Source: Erysipelotrichaceae bacterium
Lineage (GTDB): Bacteria > Bacillota_I > Bacilli_A > Erysipelotrichales > Erysipelotrichaceae
DNA: 7,576 nucleotides
NCBI GenBank assembly: GCA_017418585.1
Contig: JAFONG010000084.1
Coordinates: 1-7,576 of the forward strand
Direction of reading: 5' to 3'
Part shown: positions 6,090 to 7,576 of the stretch, in pieces
How positions within the stretch are numbered: the stretch's first letter is position 1
How the letters are laid out: the number at the start of each line of letters is the position of its first letter
Translations under genes and position numbers: made by a program
The notes under the pieces: generated by a model
The model's input: only the letters and a program-made list of their open reading frames with translations
The model's database searches: none
Told to the model about the DNA's origin: nothing

Positions 6090-7315
6090 TTGTTTTTCTT
6101 ATATACCAAAGAACCGCCACCAAGAAACATTTCAATCGCCTGATTGAATTTTTCTTTATTCTCGATGTCGGAATATGCACCGGCAAAAACGCCTTTCTCG
6201 ACAAATACGGCGGAAGGATAGGCAATCAGACCGAAACGGAAGAAGTCGTCCGGCATGTATCCGAGTATGGAAACGACAGGACAGTGAAAACCGGTTTTCA
6301 TGTTCTTTAAGGCTGCCGAGGAAGATTCCGCTCCTTCAATCAGAACCACGATATACTTCACGGAATCATTGGAGTCGATCAGTTCATTGATAAAATCTAC
6401 CTTCTCCGTCTCGCTGTTGTCTCTTAAAAAAGTGTATATCAGAACCAGTTCTTCCTGCCTATACGGCGTAAAGTCACCGATATCACTGACGTAGATCTCG
6501 CCGGCAGATCCGCCTGTCTTGCTGAAATCCAGAGGATTGCCGATCAGCTGATAAGTCAGTTCTTCCGTATATCCGTCATGATCCAGTTCCGTGATCTTCT
6601 CCCGGTTTTCTACGCTTAAAGAATTCTTGACATCCTCTAAAGAACGGTTAAGACTTAAAAGCTCTCTTCCATTCGCATCTACAAGTTCCTCTTTTTTGAT
6701 CGGGTCAGTAAAACCGATCCGGTTGATCTTGACAAATGTTTCAAGATCCGTCTCCCCTTCGGCGCAGAAGCTGACCTTCCCGTTCTTGAAGCAGACCAAG
6801 GTCGGATACTTCTCGACTTTCAGATAATCCTTGATGTAATCCTTGATTTCCTCATCTCTTTCAACGATGCAGATGTCTTCCGGTATCTTCTGATACAGTT
6901 CATGGTAAAGACTCTTGATTTCCGAAGCTGTACCGACATTGAAATACTGGATAAACAAGGCATCTGTCTCGTCCAGAAATCCATCGATCATTTCAATCTG
7001 ACGGTGACAGTGCTCACACTCCACGGAAACGATCTGCAGAATGACATTTTCATACTGATTCAGATCGTATGCGTTTCCTTCAATATCCGTGATCTGTCCG
7101 TCATAAATATCCTTAAACAGCATCTCGAACTGGAAGTTCCTGTAGTCGAAACCGTTGTTTGCTTCCTTAAGCCTTTCCTGCAGAGAAATGTCTGCCTGCG
7201 CAAAAATAAAAACATCCCTCACAGGATCAATGTATTCTTCGTTTGCCGGTTCTGTATTCTCTTTCGTACAGGCAGCCAGCAGTACAATCAGTAAAACGGT
7301 CAGGAGTTTCTTCAT
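6086..7315 (-). CDS. Lipoprotein with tandem thioredoxin-like domains (409 aa)
   Basis: An exported, lipid-anchored protein: signal peptide MKKLLTVLLIVLLAAC with a clear lipobox LAAC (cysteine 16) and a Glu/Asn-rich linker. The first thioredoxin-like domain (about 65-200) contains VILQIVSVECEHCHRQIEM, with the redox-type CEHC at 100-103, and the cis-proline segment KYPTLVCFKNGKV (P171). It resembles TlpA/thioredoxin-fold proteins that reduce or exchange disulfides outside the membrane. The second region (about 287-398) repeats the pattern: strand LVLIYTFL, strand YIVVLIEG, and AYPSAVFVEKGVFAGAYSD with a cis-Pro-like P367. It has no CxxC (LRDNSETE at that place), so this domain is probably not redox-active. 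I do not know the partner protein. The ATG shares one base with the upstream stop (TAATG), implying translational coupling to the patatin-like gene. The Shine-Dalgarno is weak. Confidence 0.8.
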   Translation of the reverse strand: MKKLLTVLLIVLLAACTKENTEPANEEYIDPVRDVFIFAQADISLQERLKEANNGFDYRNFQFEMLFKDIYDGQITDIEGNAYDLNQYENVILQIVSVECEHCHRQIEMIDGFLDETDALFIQYFNVGTASEIKSLYHELYQKIPEDICIVERDEEIKDYIKDYLKVEKYPTLVCFKNGKVSFCAEGETDLETFVKINRIGFTDPIKKEELVDANGRELLSLNRSLEDVKNSLSVENREKITELDHDGYTEELTYQLIGNPLDFSKTGGSAGEIYVSDIGDFTPYRQEELVLIYTFLRDNSETEKVDFINELIDSNDSVKYIVVLIEGAESSSAALKNMKTGFHCPVVSILGYMPDDFFRFGLIAYPSAVFVEKGVFAGAYSDIENKEKFNQAIEMFLGGGSLVYKKNN

Positions 7316-7576
7316 TATTTCTTTTTCAGCAAAGCAAAAATTTCTTCTTTTCTGGTTTCCATGTCGGATCTGCCAAGTTCAAAAAGTTCATTCAGCTCTT
7401 CCTTGCTGCCGCCAAGCCTGGTCACTTTGGAACTTCTGCTAGGAAAAACATAGACAGCCTCTTTTTTGTCTACCAGCTCCATGATCAGAGAGATCTGTTT
7501 CTGATAGTTCAGATGTCTGATCCGATAGTCTTCCGAAATATTCAGACACTGCGGATAGGTCATCTTCATCAGCTGA
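7315..7576 (-). CDS. Patatin-like phospholipase, C-terminal end (cut by right edge)
   Basis: The reading frame stays open to the right edge, so this is the 3' end of a longer gene, not an 84-residue protein; in-frame codons continue upstream of the Met at 7567-7569. The visible end, with YPQCLNISEDYRIRHLNYQK, then EAVYVFPSRSSKVTRL and ELNELFELGRSDMETR, matches from memory the C-terminus of YjjU/RssA-type patatin-like phospholipases, where a short Arg/Tyr helix is followed by a strand ending in PS-x-P-like residues, an RL pair and a LYELG helix. The catalytic GxSxG and DGG motifs lie outside the window, so activity cannot be judged. The TAA stop shares its last base with the ATG of the thioredoxin-like lipoprotein, placing both in one operon. 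Confidence 0.65.
   Translation of the reverse strand, partial: QLMKMTYPQCLNISEDYRIRHLNYQKQISLIMELVDKKEAVYVFPSRSSKVTRLGGSKEELNELFELGRSDMETRKEEIFALLKKK

Noticed and set aside
6902..7294. Plus-strand open frame opposite the thioredoxin-like lipoprotein
   Set aside because: Antisense to the signal peptide and the CEHC motif; no sign of independent coding.
1..7576. Search for CRISPR arrays, tRNA, rRNA, riboswitches, transposases and attachment sites
   Set aside because: No direct repeat series, cloverleaf, long inverted repeat pair or transposase motif was seen; the longest gene-free stretch is only 37 bp, leaving no room for a riboswitch or an RNA gene between genes.

Overview
The window is about 45% GC by eye (not counted) and densely packed: seven complete or nearly complete genes plus two cut by the edges, with almost no free intergenic DNA. 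The codon usage, a PcrA-type helicase with the Gram-positive C-terminal domain, two Gram-positive-style lipoproteins and a NUDIX family common in Clostridia and Erysipelotrichia point to a low-to-mid GC member of the Bacillota, perhaps an Erysipelotrichaceae-like gut or oral anaerobe. This assignment is an inference from protein style, not from a marker gene.

Layout. (a) 1-263, minus: the first 87 codons of a lipoprotein, probably of the DUF885 family. It diverges from (b) 299-739, plus: a small acidic protein I do not recognise. Both appear to be read from one palindromic AT-rich promoter (281-292). (c) A two-way hairpin terminator at 726-748 separates (b) from the convergent three-gene operon (d) 4550 to 747, minus: a NUDIX hydrolase, a fused P-loop kinase/CYTH protein, and the DNA helicase PcrA. 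The genes overlap by 14 nt or lie 2 nt apart. (e) A 37-bp divergent promoter separates the NUDIX gene from (f) 4588-6089, plus: an rRNA-type SAM methyltransferase and an RluA-type pseudouridine synthase joined by a 4-nt overlap. (g) 6086-7576, minus: the 3' end of a patatin-like phospholipase, then a thioredoxin-fold lipoprotein. This last gene runs tail to tail into the pseudouridine synthase gene with a 4-nt overlap.

How they fit together. The plus-strand pair is an RNA-modification operon. The long minus operon joins nucleotide and polyphosphate handling (NUDIX; kinase/CYTH) with DNA repair and replication (PcrA). The outer minus genes belong to the cell envelope.

I found no mobile element, phage gene, CRISPR array, tRNA or rRNA, and no clear new multi-gene system. 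The points most worth a second look are: the CYTH domain of the fusion protein, which seems to have lost most of its catalytic acidic residues; the mirror-symmetric divergent promoters; and three promoter-proximal starts that look leaderless, with a -10 box 6-8 nt before the start codon and no Shine-Dalgarno.
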